A DNA stretch of 64,000 nucleotides, taken from the NCBI RefSeq assembly GCF_004339015.1, contig NZ_SMFQ01000002.1, forward strand, positions 807,351 through 871,350, written 5' to 3'. The stretch comes from Cocleimonas flava. GTDB lineage: Bacteria > Pseudomonadota > Gammaproteobacteria > Thiotrichales > Thiotrichaceae. Each line of letters begins with the position of its first letter. The stretch's first letter is position 1. Positions 43,030 through 51,490 of the stretch are shown one piece after another. A program made the translations under genes and the position numbers. The notes below the pieces were generated by a model. The model saw only the letters and a program-made list of their open reading frames with translations, was not told the origin of the DNA and did not search any database.

Positions 43030-43485
43030 CTAATTCAACCAGCCATTATCAAAATCTTGATCCTGCATTGCATCGACTTTCTTCTCGATGGTATTCAGTG
43101 CCCGAATCATAGTGACTGTTTTCTTCTCCAAGTCTTTAAGCTTTTTCATACGGAATGGTGTTTCATCGACTGGCACTTCAACCTCATCTGCTGTAATCAA
43201 GGTAGAGCGAGCTTTCTTACGTCGATCGAATGTAATGTAATACAAAGACGTATAGGCCTTATGAATTTCTTCATGCAGTGTATCAATTTCTTTTAACTGA
43301 GGGATATTAACCAGCTTAAACCCTTCTTCTTGATACCACTTACCAAAAGCACAGGCTTTACAATCTACTGGTTTTTTTACCTGATCTTCAGGCACACCTT
43401 TAACCAGTTTGTAACCTTGTTTGATCCATTCGATATGGTCTGGTTTAGCCTGCTGTAGGCTTTTAATAATATGCTCTTTATTCAT
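43030..43485 (-). CDS. Free-standing CZB (chemoreceptor zinc-binding) domain protein
   Basis: A 151-residue soluble protein. The zinc ligands of the CZB domain are all present: H17 (PDHIEW), C45 (CAFGKWY), H71 and H75 (LHEEIH). In most proteins this domain sits at the end of a chemoreceptor or in a diguanylate cyclase; here it is alone with a helical C-terminal tail (about 100-151). It may sense zinc or redox state and pass the signal to a partner encoded elsewhere. An extra C42 is nearby. Confidence 0.8.
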   Translation of the reverse strand: MNKEHIIKSLQQAKPDHIEWIKQGYKLVKGVPEDQVKKPVDCKACAFGKWYQEEGFKLVNIPQLKEIDTLHEEIHKAYTSLYYITFDRRKKARSTLITADEVEVPVDETPFRMKKLKDLEKKTVTMIRALNTIEKKVDAMQDQDFDNGWLN

Positions 43486-43602
43486 GATGGTTTGATTATT
43501 TTTAATATTTTAAGCACTGGTAGTAACTGTTTGATTTAGTTGAATCAATTACCCTATCTAACAATCATAAACGGCTCGGCAACAATTTCAATAATATTCA
43601 GA

Positions 43603-44292
43603 TTAACTGCAATACTGTTTCTTTTCGTGTTCAATCATATCTTCCAGAGTTTTACCCTTTTCGTGGGGATAACTGTCAGCAAGAACCATCAATACCTGAA
43701 TTCTATCCAAACGAAAAACTCGAAACTCCTGACGTAATTCACACCATGCACCAATGGTCCAAATCGATCCCCAGAAAAACAGCCCTAATGGCCAGATTGT
43801 TCTTTCCGATGCTGTGCCGTCAGCACGTGTATATTGCATACTCAATTTAAAACGGTTATCAGCTGCCTTGCGCACTTCCGTCATCATAGATGCTACCTTG
43901 GGATGAATCCGCATATAGGGTGAGAACATTTTGGTTTCATCAAGGCTGGATTTTAAATCAGCGGGTAATACCGTTTCGATTTTACTCAGTACTGATTGAG
44001 CGGCGGTCGCTAGTTCAGGGTCTGCCCAACTATCTACTAATCGTGCCCCTAATGTTAGAGCACTAATTTCCTCTTTTGTGAACATCAGTGGCGGTAGATC
44101 AAATCCGCGCCTAACGACATATCCTATGCCCGCTTCACCTTCAATATTCACACCCGAAAGCATTAAATCTTTGATGTCTCGATAAATTGTGCGCTCAGAT
44201 ACCTCTAGTCTTTCAGCTAACCATGCTGCTGTCGTTACACGTCGAGTACGAAGAAATTGTACTATTTGAAAGAGTCTGTCAGCACGCCTCAT
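43603..44292 (-). CDS. YafY/WYL family transcriptional regulator
   Basis: A 229-residue regulator. An HTH_11-type winged helix (1-60: RTRRVTTAAWLAERLEVSERTIYRDI) precedes a WYL domain (about 135-215) with FRVFRLDRIQVL. WYL domains sense ligands, often nucleic acids or nucleotides. It is downstream of a DUF6500-type and a VOC gene on the same strand, an arrangement often seen, so these may be its targets. Confidence 0.88.
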   Translation of the reverse strand: MRRADRLFQIVQFLRTRRVTTAAWLAERLEVSERTIYRDIKDLMLSGVNIEGEAGIGYVVRRGFDLPPLMFTKEEISALTLGARLVDSWADPELATAAQSVLSKIETVLPADLKSSLDETKMFSPYMRIHPKVASMMTEVRKAADNRFKLSMQYTRADGTASERTIWPLGLFFWGSIWTIGAWCELRQEFRVFRLDRIQVLMVLADSYPHEKGKTLEDMIEHEKKQYCS

Positions 44293-44317
44293 AGATCCAT
44301 TTATCCTTAATTATTGG

Positions 44318-44347
44318 TAGTCACCCCCATACTTACAGGCCCTTTTC
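44318..44347 (+). repeat. C6 hairpin repeat, copy 13 of 19
   Basis: Diverged core GTCACCCCCATACTTACAGGCCCTTTT. It overlaps the stop codon of the minus-strand gene at 44333, so the last four codons are made of repeat sequence. Confidence 0.8.
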
Positions 44348-44560
44348 TATCATATCCCTAATCTTAAGAGCCTTCTCAAAATGATCTAATTGATGCGTTT
44401 GAATCCACCAGGTCGCAACTTCCATCAAACCCTCAGGGTCAGTGTTTTTATTCGCAAAAAATGCGTAGAAAGACACCCCCACCGATTGCCCTTTTTCCGA
44501 TATTTTCTTATCGCATATCTGAATCATTTGAGTTTTTAACTCTGCTCTCAGTTCTGTCAT
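44333..44560 (-). CDS. DUF6500-like small protein
   Basis: A 75-residue soluble protein. KTQMIQICDKKISEKGQSVGVSFYAFFANKNTDPEGLMEVATWWIQTHQLDHFEKALKIRDMI fits a small conserved family that I recall as DUF6500; the number is from memory. No function known. Its 3' end lies inside a C6 repeat. It is between the VOC and WYL genes in the same direction, with a C6 repeat on each side. Confidence 0.75.
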   Translation of the reverse strand: MTELRAELKTQMIQICDKKISEKGQSVGVSFYAFFANKNTDPEGLMEVATWWIQTHQLDHFEKALKIRDMIEKGL

Positions 44561-44574
44561 AAGTGATCCGCTTT

Positions 44575-44606
44575 AAAAAAGTGCCTATAAGTAGGGGGGT
44601 GACTTA
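44575..44606 (-). repeat. C6 hairpin repeat, copy 14 of 19
   Basis: Minus-strand reading GTCACCCCCCTACTTATAGGCACTTTTTT, with AAGT and ACTT arms pairing. It lies 16 bp beyond the VOC gene stop, T-tract downstream, so it could separate the VOC and DUF6500-like transcripts. Confidence 0.87.
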
Positions 44607-44621
44607 ATAAATCGATTCGAA

Positions 44622-45008
44622 TTATTCCTGATCGAAATAGCTGATAATAGTTAGAGCAGCACCTTGAGGGTCACTAATGACACACATGCGCCCTACCGTA
44701 GGTATATCTCTAGGTTCTAATAATATCTTACCACCCAGTGCTTCGGCCTGTTTCGCGCTGGCTTCGACGTCATCCACTGTAACATAAGCGCCCCAGTATG
44801 GAGGCATCTCACCACATTCTGGAGTTAATGGCATTAAGCCTGCTTTCATTTCATCGTCAATCTTTGCCAGTGTATATGGCTGATCCATTTCCATGTCTTC
44901 CATCTGCCAGTTGAACATTTTTCCGTAGAAGGCTTTTGCGCCTGCCACATCTGTTGTCATTAATTCATTCCAGCTAAATGCACCGTGTTGTTTCATTGGG
45001 TTACTCAT
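44622..45008 (-). CDS. VOC family (glyoxalase-like) protein
   Basis: A 128-residue protein with the paired beta-alpha-beta repeats of the VOC superfamily: FSWNELMTTDVAGAKAFYGKMFNW and AYVTVDDVEASAKQAEALGG, ending RMCVISDPQGAALTII. It would bind a metal and a small substrate; the reaction is not predictable. It is first of a three-gene run with DUF6500-like and WYL regulator genes. Confidence 0.88.
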   Translation of the reverse strand: MSNPMKQHGAFSWNELMTTDVAGAKAFYGKMFNWQMEDMEMDQPYTLAKIDDEMKAGLMPLTPECGEMPPYWGAYVTVDDVEASAKQAEALGGKILLEPRDIPTVGRMCVISDPQGAALTIISYFDQE

Positions 45009-45216
45009 TTCTATCTCCTTTCTTTTGTGTCTATTACGTGATTTAAAAGCTTGTTAACTTCTACTGGTATTTGCTCTGTGTTTGCCTACTCACAAACAAA
45101 CTATACGACAGCCCTGCTGACAGCATTGTGTCAGTAGTCTTAAAATAATCGTATTTAAATGAAATTTTTACAAAGCTCCGTATAATCTGCGTTTTTCAAA
45201 TTCAAGAGATACGTCT

Positions 45217-45930
45217 ATGAGACCTAGTGGTCGCGCCAACGATGAAATGCGCCAAGTTAAATTTACCCGTAATTACACCATGCATGCTGAAGGCTCAGTT
45301 TTAGTTGAATTTGGAAACACCAAAGTGTTATGTACGGCGACGATTGATGAACGCACACCACCCTGGTTACGCGGTAAAGGCCAAGGCTGGGTAACGGCTG
45401 AATATGGCATGCTGCCACGTTCGACAAATTCACGTATGGGTCGTGAAGCGGCACGCGGCAAGCAAGGTGGTCGCACCATGGAAATTCAGCGATTAATTGG
45501 GCGTTCTTTACGTGCGATTGTTAATCTTGAAGCATTGGGCGAACGCCAAATCATCGTCGATTGTGATGTTATTCAGGCAGATGGCGGCACCCGAACAGCT
45601 TCTATCAGTGGTGCTTACGTTGCTTTGTGCGATGCGGTTCAAACTCTACTAGACTCTAAGAAAATCAAGAGAGATCCACTCATGGGTCAACTTGCTTCTG
45701 TTTCAGTCGGTATTTATAAGGGAAACCCAGTACTCGATCTTGATTATGCGGAAGACTCTAACGCAGAAACAGATATGAATGTCGTGATGAACAACGCAGG
45801 ACATTTCATAGAAGTGCAAGGTACTGCAGAAGGCCATGCTTACAGCCGCGATGAAATGAATGCTATGCTTGATTTAGCGGAGAAAGGCATCAACGAAATC
45901 ATTGAAATACAGGATGAAACACTAAAATAG
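45217..45930 (+). CDS. rph: Ribonuclease PH
   Basis: A 237-residue phosphorolytic exoribonuclease that trims tRNA 3' ends. [20 protein letters not shown], then [34 protein letters not shown] and [15 protein letters not shown] are the family signatures. AGAGA precedes the ATG. Its stop overlaps the GTG start of rdgB. Confidence 0.97.
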   Translation: MRPSGRANDEMRQVKFTRNYTMHAEGSVLVEFGNTKVLCTATIDERTPPWLRGKGQGWVTAEYGMLPRSTNSRMGREAARGKQGGRTMEIQRLIGRSLRAIVNLEALGERQIIVDCDVIQADGGTRTASISGAYVALCDAVQTLLDSKKIKRDPLMGQLASVSVGIYKGNPVLDLDYAEDSNAETDMNVVMNNAGHFIEVQGTAEGHAYSRDEMNAMLDLAEKGINEIIEIQDETLK

Positions 45931-46619
45931 TGAATACAGACGCTACAACACCAAAACAGAAAGTCGTACTTGCCAGCGGTAATGCAGGCAAGTTGCGCGA
46001 ATTCTTTGAAATTCTCGGTAACGCGGGTTTCGAAGTTGTGGCGCAGTCTGATTACGATGTAACAGACGTGCCTGAAACAGGTCTTACATTTGTTGAAAAC
46101 GCAATTATCAAAGCACGAAATGCAGCACAACAAACAGGTTTACCTGCCCTAGCGGATGACTCAGGAATAGAGGTTGACGCACTGAACGGTCAGCCCGGTA
46201 TTTACTCCGCGCGTTATTCCGGCGAAGGTAATGCGGCAAACAATCAAAAACTGCTAGAAGAAATGAAAGATGTACCAGATGAGAAGCGCACGGCGCGTTT
46301 TCGCTGTTGCATCGTCTTCATGCGCCATGCAGAAGACCCATCACCATTGATCGCCGATGCGAGTTGGGAAGGCACAATTCTTAAAGAATTATCCGGTAAG
46401 AATGGTTTCGGATATGATCCTCTTTTCTATGTCCCTCTTTTTGGTAAAAGTGCTGCAGAACTCAATGCTGACGAAAAAAACAGCGTTAGTCATCGCGGTA
46501 AAGCGCTAGCAATCATGTTGCAGCTGATGAAAGATAACGTTTCATTATCTGTTGAAGACTCTTTGTCCGTTAAAGACTCTCTAACCGCTGAAGACTCTCT
46601 AAACGTTGAAGACTCATAA
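45930..46619 (+). CDS. rdgB: dITP/XTP pyrophosphatase RdgB with a repeat tail
   Basis: A 229-residue HAM1-type enzyme that removes non-canonical purine triphosphates. Motifs: [49 protein letters not shown] and SHRGKA. It uses a GTG start overlapping the rph stop. The usual protein ends about residue 200; here it continues with four near-identical hexapeptides (SLxxxD) encoded by an 18-base tandem repeat. The last repeat overlaps the start of the next gene. Confidence 0.95.
   Translation: MNTDATTPKQKVVLASGNAGKLREFFEILGNAGFEVVAQSDYDVTDVPETGLTFVENAIIKARNAAQQTGLPALADDSGIEVDALNGQPGIYSARYSGEGNAANNQKLLEEMKDVPDEKRTARFRCCIVFMRHAEDPSPLIADASWEGTILKELSGKNGFGYDPLFYVPLFGKSAAELNADEKNSVSHRGKALAIMLQLMKDNVSLSVEDSLSVKDSLTAEDSLNVEDS
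46542..46613 (+). repeat. 18-bp tandem repeat at the rdgB 3' end
   Basis: Four in-frame units of 18 bases with shared TTGAAGAC/TTAAAGAC ends, coding [18 protein letters not shown] and SLNVED. They extend the enzyme with an acidic tail and reach into the start of the plsC-type gene. Such tracts change copy number easily. Confidence 0.85.
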
Positions 46620-47358
46620 TCCATTGAATACGCCTCTACTTTACATTCGCGCTACTTTATATTGGATTGGATTACTCACCAGCACCGTATTCTACGGTTT
46701 ATTTTCACCCCTTTTGTTGATGCTAGGGCCAAAGCTGAGTTATCGAACAGTATTGCCATGGACACACTTTAATATCTGGTGGTTAAAAGTAACCTGTGGG
46801 GTCAATTACAACATTATCGGCAAAGAGAATATCGACCTGAATAATCGTGGCATTATTCTCGCCAATCATCAGTCAACGTGGGAAACCATGTTAATACCGA
46901 CGCTGTTACCGACAACATCGTGGGTGTTGAAAAAAGAACTCACCTGGATTCCTTTTTTTGGTTGGGCGCTCATAACCACCAAACCTATTGCAATAGACAG
47001 AAAGTCTGGTGCTTCTGCGGTTGAGCAAGTAAAAAAACGTGGCAAGGAACGTCTCGATGAAGGCAACTGGATTTGCATGTTTCCAGAGGGAACCCGTGTT
47101 CTACCAGGACAAAAGAAAGCCTATCGAATGGGTGCTGCATTACTTGCTGAATACAGTGGCTACCCTGTTTACCCACTTGCACACAATGCCGGCGAATGTT
47201 GGCCAAGGCATAGTTACATCAAATTGCCCGGTACAATCACCGTGAGTATCGGAAAACCGTTTAGCGTAGAAGGTTTAACAGCAGAACAGATCAATGATAT
47301 GGTAAGAAACTGGATCGAGGCAGAGATTGAAAAAATGCCGCCAGCAGTAAAAAAGTAA
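46606..47358 (+). CDS. 1-acyl-sn-glycerol-3-phosphate acyltransferase (PlsC-type)
   Basis: About 250 residues. The NHx4D motif is in NHQSTWETM and the FPEGT motif in [20 protein letters not shown] and [14 protein letters not shown] follow. It has an N-terminal TM at about 15-40. The start is unclear: TTG 46606, inside the last rdgB repeat, or TTG 46624 just after the rdgB stop; there is no suitable ATG and no good ribosome binding site. Translation is probably coupled to rdgB. Confidence 0.88.
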   Translation: MKTHNPLNTPLLYIRATLYWIGLLTSTVFYGLFSPLLLMLGPKLSYRTVLPWTHFNIWWLKVTCGVNYNIIGKENIDLNNRGIILANHQSTWETMLIPTLLPTTSWVLKKELTWIPFFGWALITTKPIAIDRKSGASAVEQVKKRGKERLDEGNWICMFPEGTRVLPGQKKAYRMGAALLAEYSGYPVYPLAHNAGECWPRHSYIKLPGTITVSIGKPFSVEGLTAEQINDMVRNWIEAEIEKMPPAVKK

Positions 47359-47413
47359 ATTTAATAACGAACTTAAGCCGCACCCCGAACTCTTTAAGAA
47401 ATAACAATAATTA

Positions 47414-47444
47414 GAGTCATCCCCCTACTTTTAGCGGGTTTTTC
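47414..47444 (+). repeat. C6 hairpin repeat, copy 15 of 19
   Basis: GTCATCCCCCTACTTTTAGCGGGTTTTT, slightly diverged. It lies about 55 bp after the acyltransferase stop with its T-tract downstream, and about 35 bp before the CAP lipoprotein start. Confidence 0.82.
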
Positions 47445-47478
47445 AGGGCCATTAGAGAAAATATCTATACACTGACTT

Positions 47479-48174
47479 ATGCATACACGTATCAAACCCA
47501 TTCAAAGAAGCATGCTCTTCTTTATAAGTAGCTTATTACTAATCTCCTGTTCTGTTGAACAAAAAGAATCTCCCCCGCTTGAAATTATCGAACCTACAGA
47601 AGAATTAGTAGAGGGATTTACACATGACCCTAAAAATATTGAATTGCCTCCTGAAGATCCTATCGAGCAGCAAATCATTGAAGTGCGTCCACCCGCTAAA
47701 CCACCTTTATCAAAATCTCAGCTTTTTTCAGGAGTGCTAAAATCTCATAATAGGGTAAGAGCCAAACATCGTCTTAAGCCACTAAAGTGGTCAAATAAAC
47801 TGGCAAGATATTCAAAAGAATGGGCTAATCATTTAGGTTCAGGATCAAGCTGTACAATGCGTCATAGAAGCGGGCAACCTCCTTATGGTGAGAATCTATA
47901 CTGGTCAAGCGCAGTAGTGTGGAGTGATGGATTTCGCGAAACCAATCGAGTGACTATTAAAGATGTAGTGAAAGCGTGGACGGATGAAGAGCGCTGGTAT
48001 GATTACCAAAGCAATAGCTGTAAACCTGGACAAAAATGCGGTCACTATACGCAAGTCGTTTGGAAGAATACAACCGAAGTTGGTTGTGCAGTAAAAGTCT
48101 GCAACGACAAATCACAAACATGGGTTTGTAGTTATAATCCTCCCGGTAATTATACTGGCATGCGACCTTACTAA
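47479..48174 (+). CDS. PR-1-like CAP domain lipoprotein
   Basis: A 231-residue protein with lipobox LISC (C24), a Pro/Glu-rich linker to about 80, and a CAP domain. The CAP signatures are those of the eukaryotic PR-1 type: CGHYTQVVWKNTTEVGCA and WVCSYNPPGNYTG, with HNRVRAKHRLKPLKWSNKL at the start and GENLYW in the middle. Disulfide cysteines are conserved. It would be exposed in the periplasm or on the surface. A different CAP protein is encoded at 12161-14302. Confidence 0.9.
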   Translation: MHTRIKPIQRSMLFFISSLLLISCSVEQKESPPLEIIEPTEELVEGFTHDPKNIELPPEDPIEQQIIEVRPPAKPPLSKSQLFSGVLKSHNRVRAKHRLKPLKWSNKLARYSKEWANHLGSGSSCTMRHRSGQPPYGENLYWSSAVVWSDGFRETNRVTIKDVVKAWTDEERWYDYQSNSCKPGQKCGHYTQVVWKNTTEVGCAVKVCNDKSQTWVCSYNPPGNYTGMRPY

Positions 48175-48233
48175 GCGTCTTCTTAGCTCGTTTACCAAGA
48201 ACATAAAAAAGCTGTGCTATATTTATTAGCACG

Positions 48234-48869
48234 ATGCTTAAAAAATCACACATTCAATATGCCCTTCAAATTGACCTTAAAGGGCAACCTTTAACGCCGC
48301 TGGATATTGAAACTTCTCAAAAGCAATTACGCTCTACCTATCGCAGCCACCTAAGTTTTGTCATCGCTATTTTTGCTCTCGGTCTCGGTGTAAGTTATCG
48401 CGCGTTGACTTTAAATTACGATACCGAATTCGAATTATTCAATCTAAGTCTTTATGTTGGCATGTGGTTTGGCTTATTCGCTGGAGTTATGATTGATGGT
48501 AATACTCAACGAAAATTACAGTTAATTGTCGTTGGCATTATCCTTTGTAGTTCCGCCAGTTTATTCGCATCTATGTTAATGACTCTATTTATTGGTCATA
48601 TAACCGTGTGGATCAGCAGCATCAATATACTCGCCAGCGCATTATCCAGTATGTGGTTAATGACCTATTATGACGAGATTTTAAAAGGTATAGAGTCGGT
48701 AAAAACAGTTGATGAAAAAGGGCTCTGTTACATCAAAAAAGCATCGTCACATTTTGAAGAACTGAATCAGTTTAGTGAACAAATTCGTGAACAAGGCCGA
48801 ATGCCTTTAGTTGCCGAATACTGGGCCTATCGAGAATGGATAAAGGTGAAAGTCAAATCAAATGGCTAG
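48234..48869 (+). CDS. Membrane protein of unknown function
   Basis: A 211-residue protein with four hydrophobic segments (about 40-60, 68-88, 97-118, 123-145) between a polar N-terminus and a soluble C-terminal tail of 65 residues. I do not recognise the family. No ribosome binding site is clear at the chosen ATG, which is 60 bp after the CAP lipoprotein gene. The two may be cotranscribed. Confidence 0.65.
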   Translation: MLKKSHIQYALQIDLKGQPLTPLDIETSQKQLRSTYRSHLSFVIAIFALGLGVSYRALTLNYDTEFELFNLSLYVGMWFGLFAGVMIDGNTQRKLQLIVVGIILCSSASLFASMLMTLFIGHITVWISSINILASALSSMWLMTYYDEILKGIESVKTVDEKGLCYIKKASSHFEELNQFSEQIREQGRMPLVAEYWAYREWIKVKVKSNG

Positions 48870-48910
48870 ACTAGATTCATAAGTTAGGTTCATGAATTAA
48901 ACACCTAGAA

Positions 48911-51307
48911 TCACTGACTCAATACCTGAAAACTCTGTTCAACACGATTCCCTTTCTCGTCCACCAAAGTAAGTCGATGTTTGCCAGCAGCGAGCCATAT
49001 TGCTTGCTCATGATAAGTTTGTGTTGTTCCCAAAAAATCATCATTCAGATGCCAGAATAGTTGTGCTTCTGGATTTCCGTGAATTGCCTGAAAAACCGTT
49101 TTACCTTTCTCTCCCGTTAATTCTTTAGGGATATAAATCTGCGTGTTTCGTCTGGGATAAATCAATGAAATCGGACTGTCTTTTGACGCGACAGTTTCCA
49201 CTTTTTGGCAATCTTCTCGCCACTCAGGCATGACTTTGTAATTAGCATGAAACTGTTGATAGTAATAAGCTTCATCAGGCGGCAATACAAACCAGTCTTT
49301 ATGCTCCATTGCAGCCACTGATTCACAACCGCTATGCACGCGAAGCTGGGTTAACTTATCCAGATGAATACGCTGATGATTGGGTGAAACACGATCGAAA
49401 TGGCTACTTGCAGGAATATAATAATCTTTCGCTTCACAATTTTGATTAGCCAAAAAACCATCGTCTTTGCATATCGATACCAATTTCATTTGCTCGATAG
49501 GCTTTCTAAACCATTTTGAATCCAGTGAAAGCCGGTTAAATACATCGAACAAAATGGGGGCAGCGACTTTCACTCCGGTCATGCCTTGACGTCCTTCTCC
49601 GGCGGCATTTCCGACCCAGACTCCTACGGTATATTTTGGTGTGGTGCCCAATGCCCACGCATCACGGTGACCAAAGCTGGTACCTGTTTTCCAGGCTATT
49701 TTGTGCGTACTGTTAAATCGTTTCCAATACGCTTCACTTCCCGGTCGGCCAACTTCTAGCAACGCTTGTAAGGTCATCCATGCGCTTGCAGGGCTGAGTT
49801 GATTTTGTTTGGATGTTTGCGCTTTTTGTTCCTGTAAAATAATCGGCTTTAGCATTTGTCCTTGCTGAGCATCCGAATCATGATCAGAATCTAAACCTTG
49901 CTGAGCCCGATTAGCTAAATTGGCGTACATCCCGGTTAAATCCCAGAGCGTCCCTTCTGCGCCACCAAGTATCAGCGGCAAACCGTATTCACGAGAACGT
50001 CTATGCAGCGTACTCATGCCCATATTCTTTAGCGTTGCTAAAAAGCGTTCGACACCGTGATAACTCAGCATATTCACCGCTGGAATATTTAATGAGCTGG
50101 CTAATGCCTGTTTTGCCCGCACAGCACCCCGGTACTTACGATCGAAGTTTTTAGGGCGATATCCTGTATAACGAATCGGTGCATCAGCCACTAGCATTTC
50201 AGGCAACAATTCACCCTGTTCAATCATGCTTGCAAACAGAAACGGCTTGAGTGTACTTCCGGTACTTCTAGGACGTTGGATCAAATCAATCGCCTGACCA
50301 TGCTCAGTTTTTTCTTTTAGTGGTGGCGCATTGCCCACATACGCCTTTACTTCAAAGCTGTCATTGTCGATCACGACAATTGCGAGATTATGGATATCCT
50401 TTAACGCGTTTAATTGACCGTAGTGTTTGGCGATTTGATTGACTTGAGACTGCAAAACAAAATCAATGGTGGTATTAAAACGCTTTTGATTTTCGGTAGA
50501 ATTTGCCTTCGCTTTAGCAATTAATGTATCTAATAAATGCGGTGCCATTCTTGGCAATAAATTGGGTTTCTCAGGCAATGGTTCGGCAATCGCTAATTGA
50601 TAATCAAGCTTGCTGAGTTTCTCTTGCTGGAATAATTTGAGTAATAAACGATCGCGCTTAGCTTTTAAGGTATCGCGCTTTCTACCGGGATGAATCAGTG
50701 CAGGGCTGTTGGGTAAAACGGCTAACATCGCACTTTCAGCCCAGGATAATTGTTGCGGATTACGCCCAAAATAACGCCACGATGCCGCTTCCAGACCAAC
50801 CACATTTCCACCAAACGGCGCGTGGCTGGCATAATAATTCATGATTTGATCTTTGCTGTAACGAGTTTCCAAACGTAGTGCTCGAAACGCTTCGATGGCT
50901 TTCTCAGTCAATGAGCGTTCCGGATTTTGTGAGGCAAGTCGAATCACTTGCATCGAAATGGTACTTCCACCACTAACAATGCGCCCCGCCTTCAGGTTTA
51001 AATTAAGCGCACGCGCAATGGCTAAAGGGTCCACGCCAAAATGCTTATAGAAACGTTTGTCTTCAAAAGCGACGAGGCTGGTTTTGAATTTATCGGGGAT
51101 CTGTTGTAGCGGGGGAAAACGCCACTGCCCATCTTTTGAAATATGTGCACCTAGCAACTTACCTTCTTTACTCAGCAAGATACTTGATACGGGTGACTTA
51201 AATAGCGGCTCAGGCAGGCAAAAGTAGAAGGCGGTGATTCCCATCAAGACAAAGATAAACAGTAATGATCTGCCTTTGCTTTTTGTTAGTGACTTGAATG
51301 GTTTCAC
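48911..51307 (-). CDS. pbpC: Penicillin-binding protein 1C
   Basis: A 798-residue bifunctional peptidoglycan synthase. TM at about 12-30. The transglycosylase domain (about 55-225) has AFEDKRFYKHFGVDP and ASGGSTISMQ-type motifs (SGGSTISMQVIR). The transpeptidase domain has the SxxK serine in RPRSTGSTLKPFLFASM and the KTGT motif in AWKTGTSFGHRD. The C-terminal BiPBP_C domain (about 715-798) is typical of PBP1C. Its partner alpha-2-macroglobulin is encoded immediately upstream. Confidence 0.96.
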   Translation of the reverse strand: MKPFKSLTKSKGRSLLFIFVLMGITAFYFCLPEPLFKSPVSSILLSKEGKLLGAHISKDGQWRFPPLQQIPDKFKTSLVAFEDKRFYKHFGVDPLAIARALNLNLKAGRIVSGGSTISMQVIRLASQNPERSLTEKAIEAFRALRLETRYSKDQIMNYYASHAPFGGNVVGLEAASWRYFGRNPQQLSWAESAMLAVLPNSPALIHPGRKRDTLKAKRDRLLLKLFQQEKLSKLDYQLAIAEPLPEKPNLLPRMAPHLLDTLIAKAKANSTENQKRFNTTIDFVLQSQVNQIAKHYGQLNALKDIHNLAIVVIDNDSFEVKAYVGNAPPLKEKTEHGQAIDLIQRPRSTGSTLKPFLFASMIEQGELLPEMLVADAPIRYTGYRPKNFDRKYRGAVRAKQALASSLNIPAVNMLSYHGVERFLATLKNMGMSTLHRRSREYGLPLILGGAEGTLWDLTGMYANLANRAQQGLDSDHDSDAQQGQMLKPIILQEQKAQTSKQNQLSPASAWMTLQALLEVGRPGSEAYWKRFNSTHKIAWKTGTSFGHRDAWALGTTPKYTVGVWVGNAAGEGRQGMTGVKVAAPILFDVFNRLSLDSKWFRKPIEQMKLVSICKDDGFLANQNCEAKDYYIPASSHFDRVSPNHQRIHLDKLTQLRVHSGCESVAAMEHKDWFVLPPDEAYYYQQFHANYKVMPEWREDCQKVETVASKDSPISLIYPRRNTQIYIPKELTGEKGKTVFQAIHGNPEAQLFWHLNDDFLGTTQTYHEQAIWLAAGKHRLTLVDEKGNRVEQSFQVLSQ

Positions 51308-51318
51308 GGTTCTTATAT

Positions 51319-51351
51319 AAAAAAGTGGCTAAAAGGTGGGGGGTGACCTTT
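51319..51351 (-). repeat. C6 hairpin repeat, copy 16 of 19
   Basis: Minus-strand reading GTCACCCCCCACCTTTTAGCCACTTTTTT, ACC subtype. It lies 12 bp upstream of the pbpC start. With copy 17 on the opposite strand it frames a 93-bp segment that holds the hairpin at 51379-51408. Confidence 0.85.
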
Positions 51352-51378
51352 CTAGGCTCTCCAAGAGCCAGAAATGTT

Positions 51379-51408
51379 CATCGTAGATTCCATAAGGAAT
51401 CGTCGATG
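51379..51408. repeat. Hairpin associated with C6 repeat, copy B
   Basis: Inverted repeat with 13-bp arms (11 paired). On the minus strand the left arm is CATCGACGATTCC, nearly identical to copy A at 2509-2538. The single arm difference (T to C) is matched by A to G on the opposite arm, preserving the stem. Confidence 0.65.
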
Positions 51409-51444
51409 TACAATGTTTATGCTGGGTTAGCTGTAGTTAAATAA

Positions 51445-51480
51445 CAAAAGCCACCCCCCACCTTTGAGGCGTTTTTTTAA
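51445..51480 (+). repeat. C6 hairpin repeat, copy 17 of 19
   Basis: GCCACCCCCCACCTTTGAGGCGTTTTTTT, ACC subtype. It starts 11 bp beyond the stop of the minus-strand alpha-2-macroglobulin gene, in inverted orientation to copy 16. Confidence 0.86.
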
Positions 51481-51490
51481 CTCCTCATTT

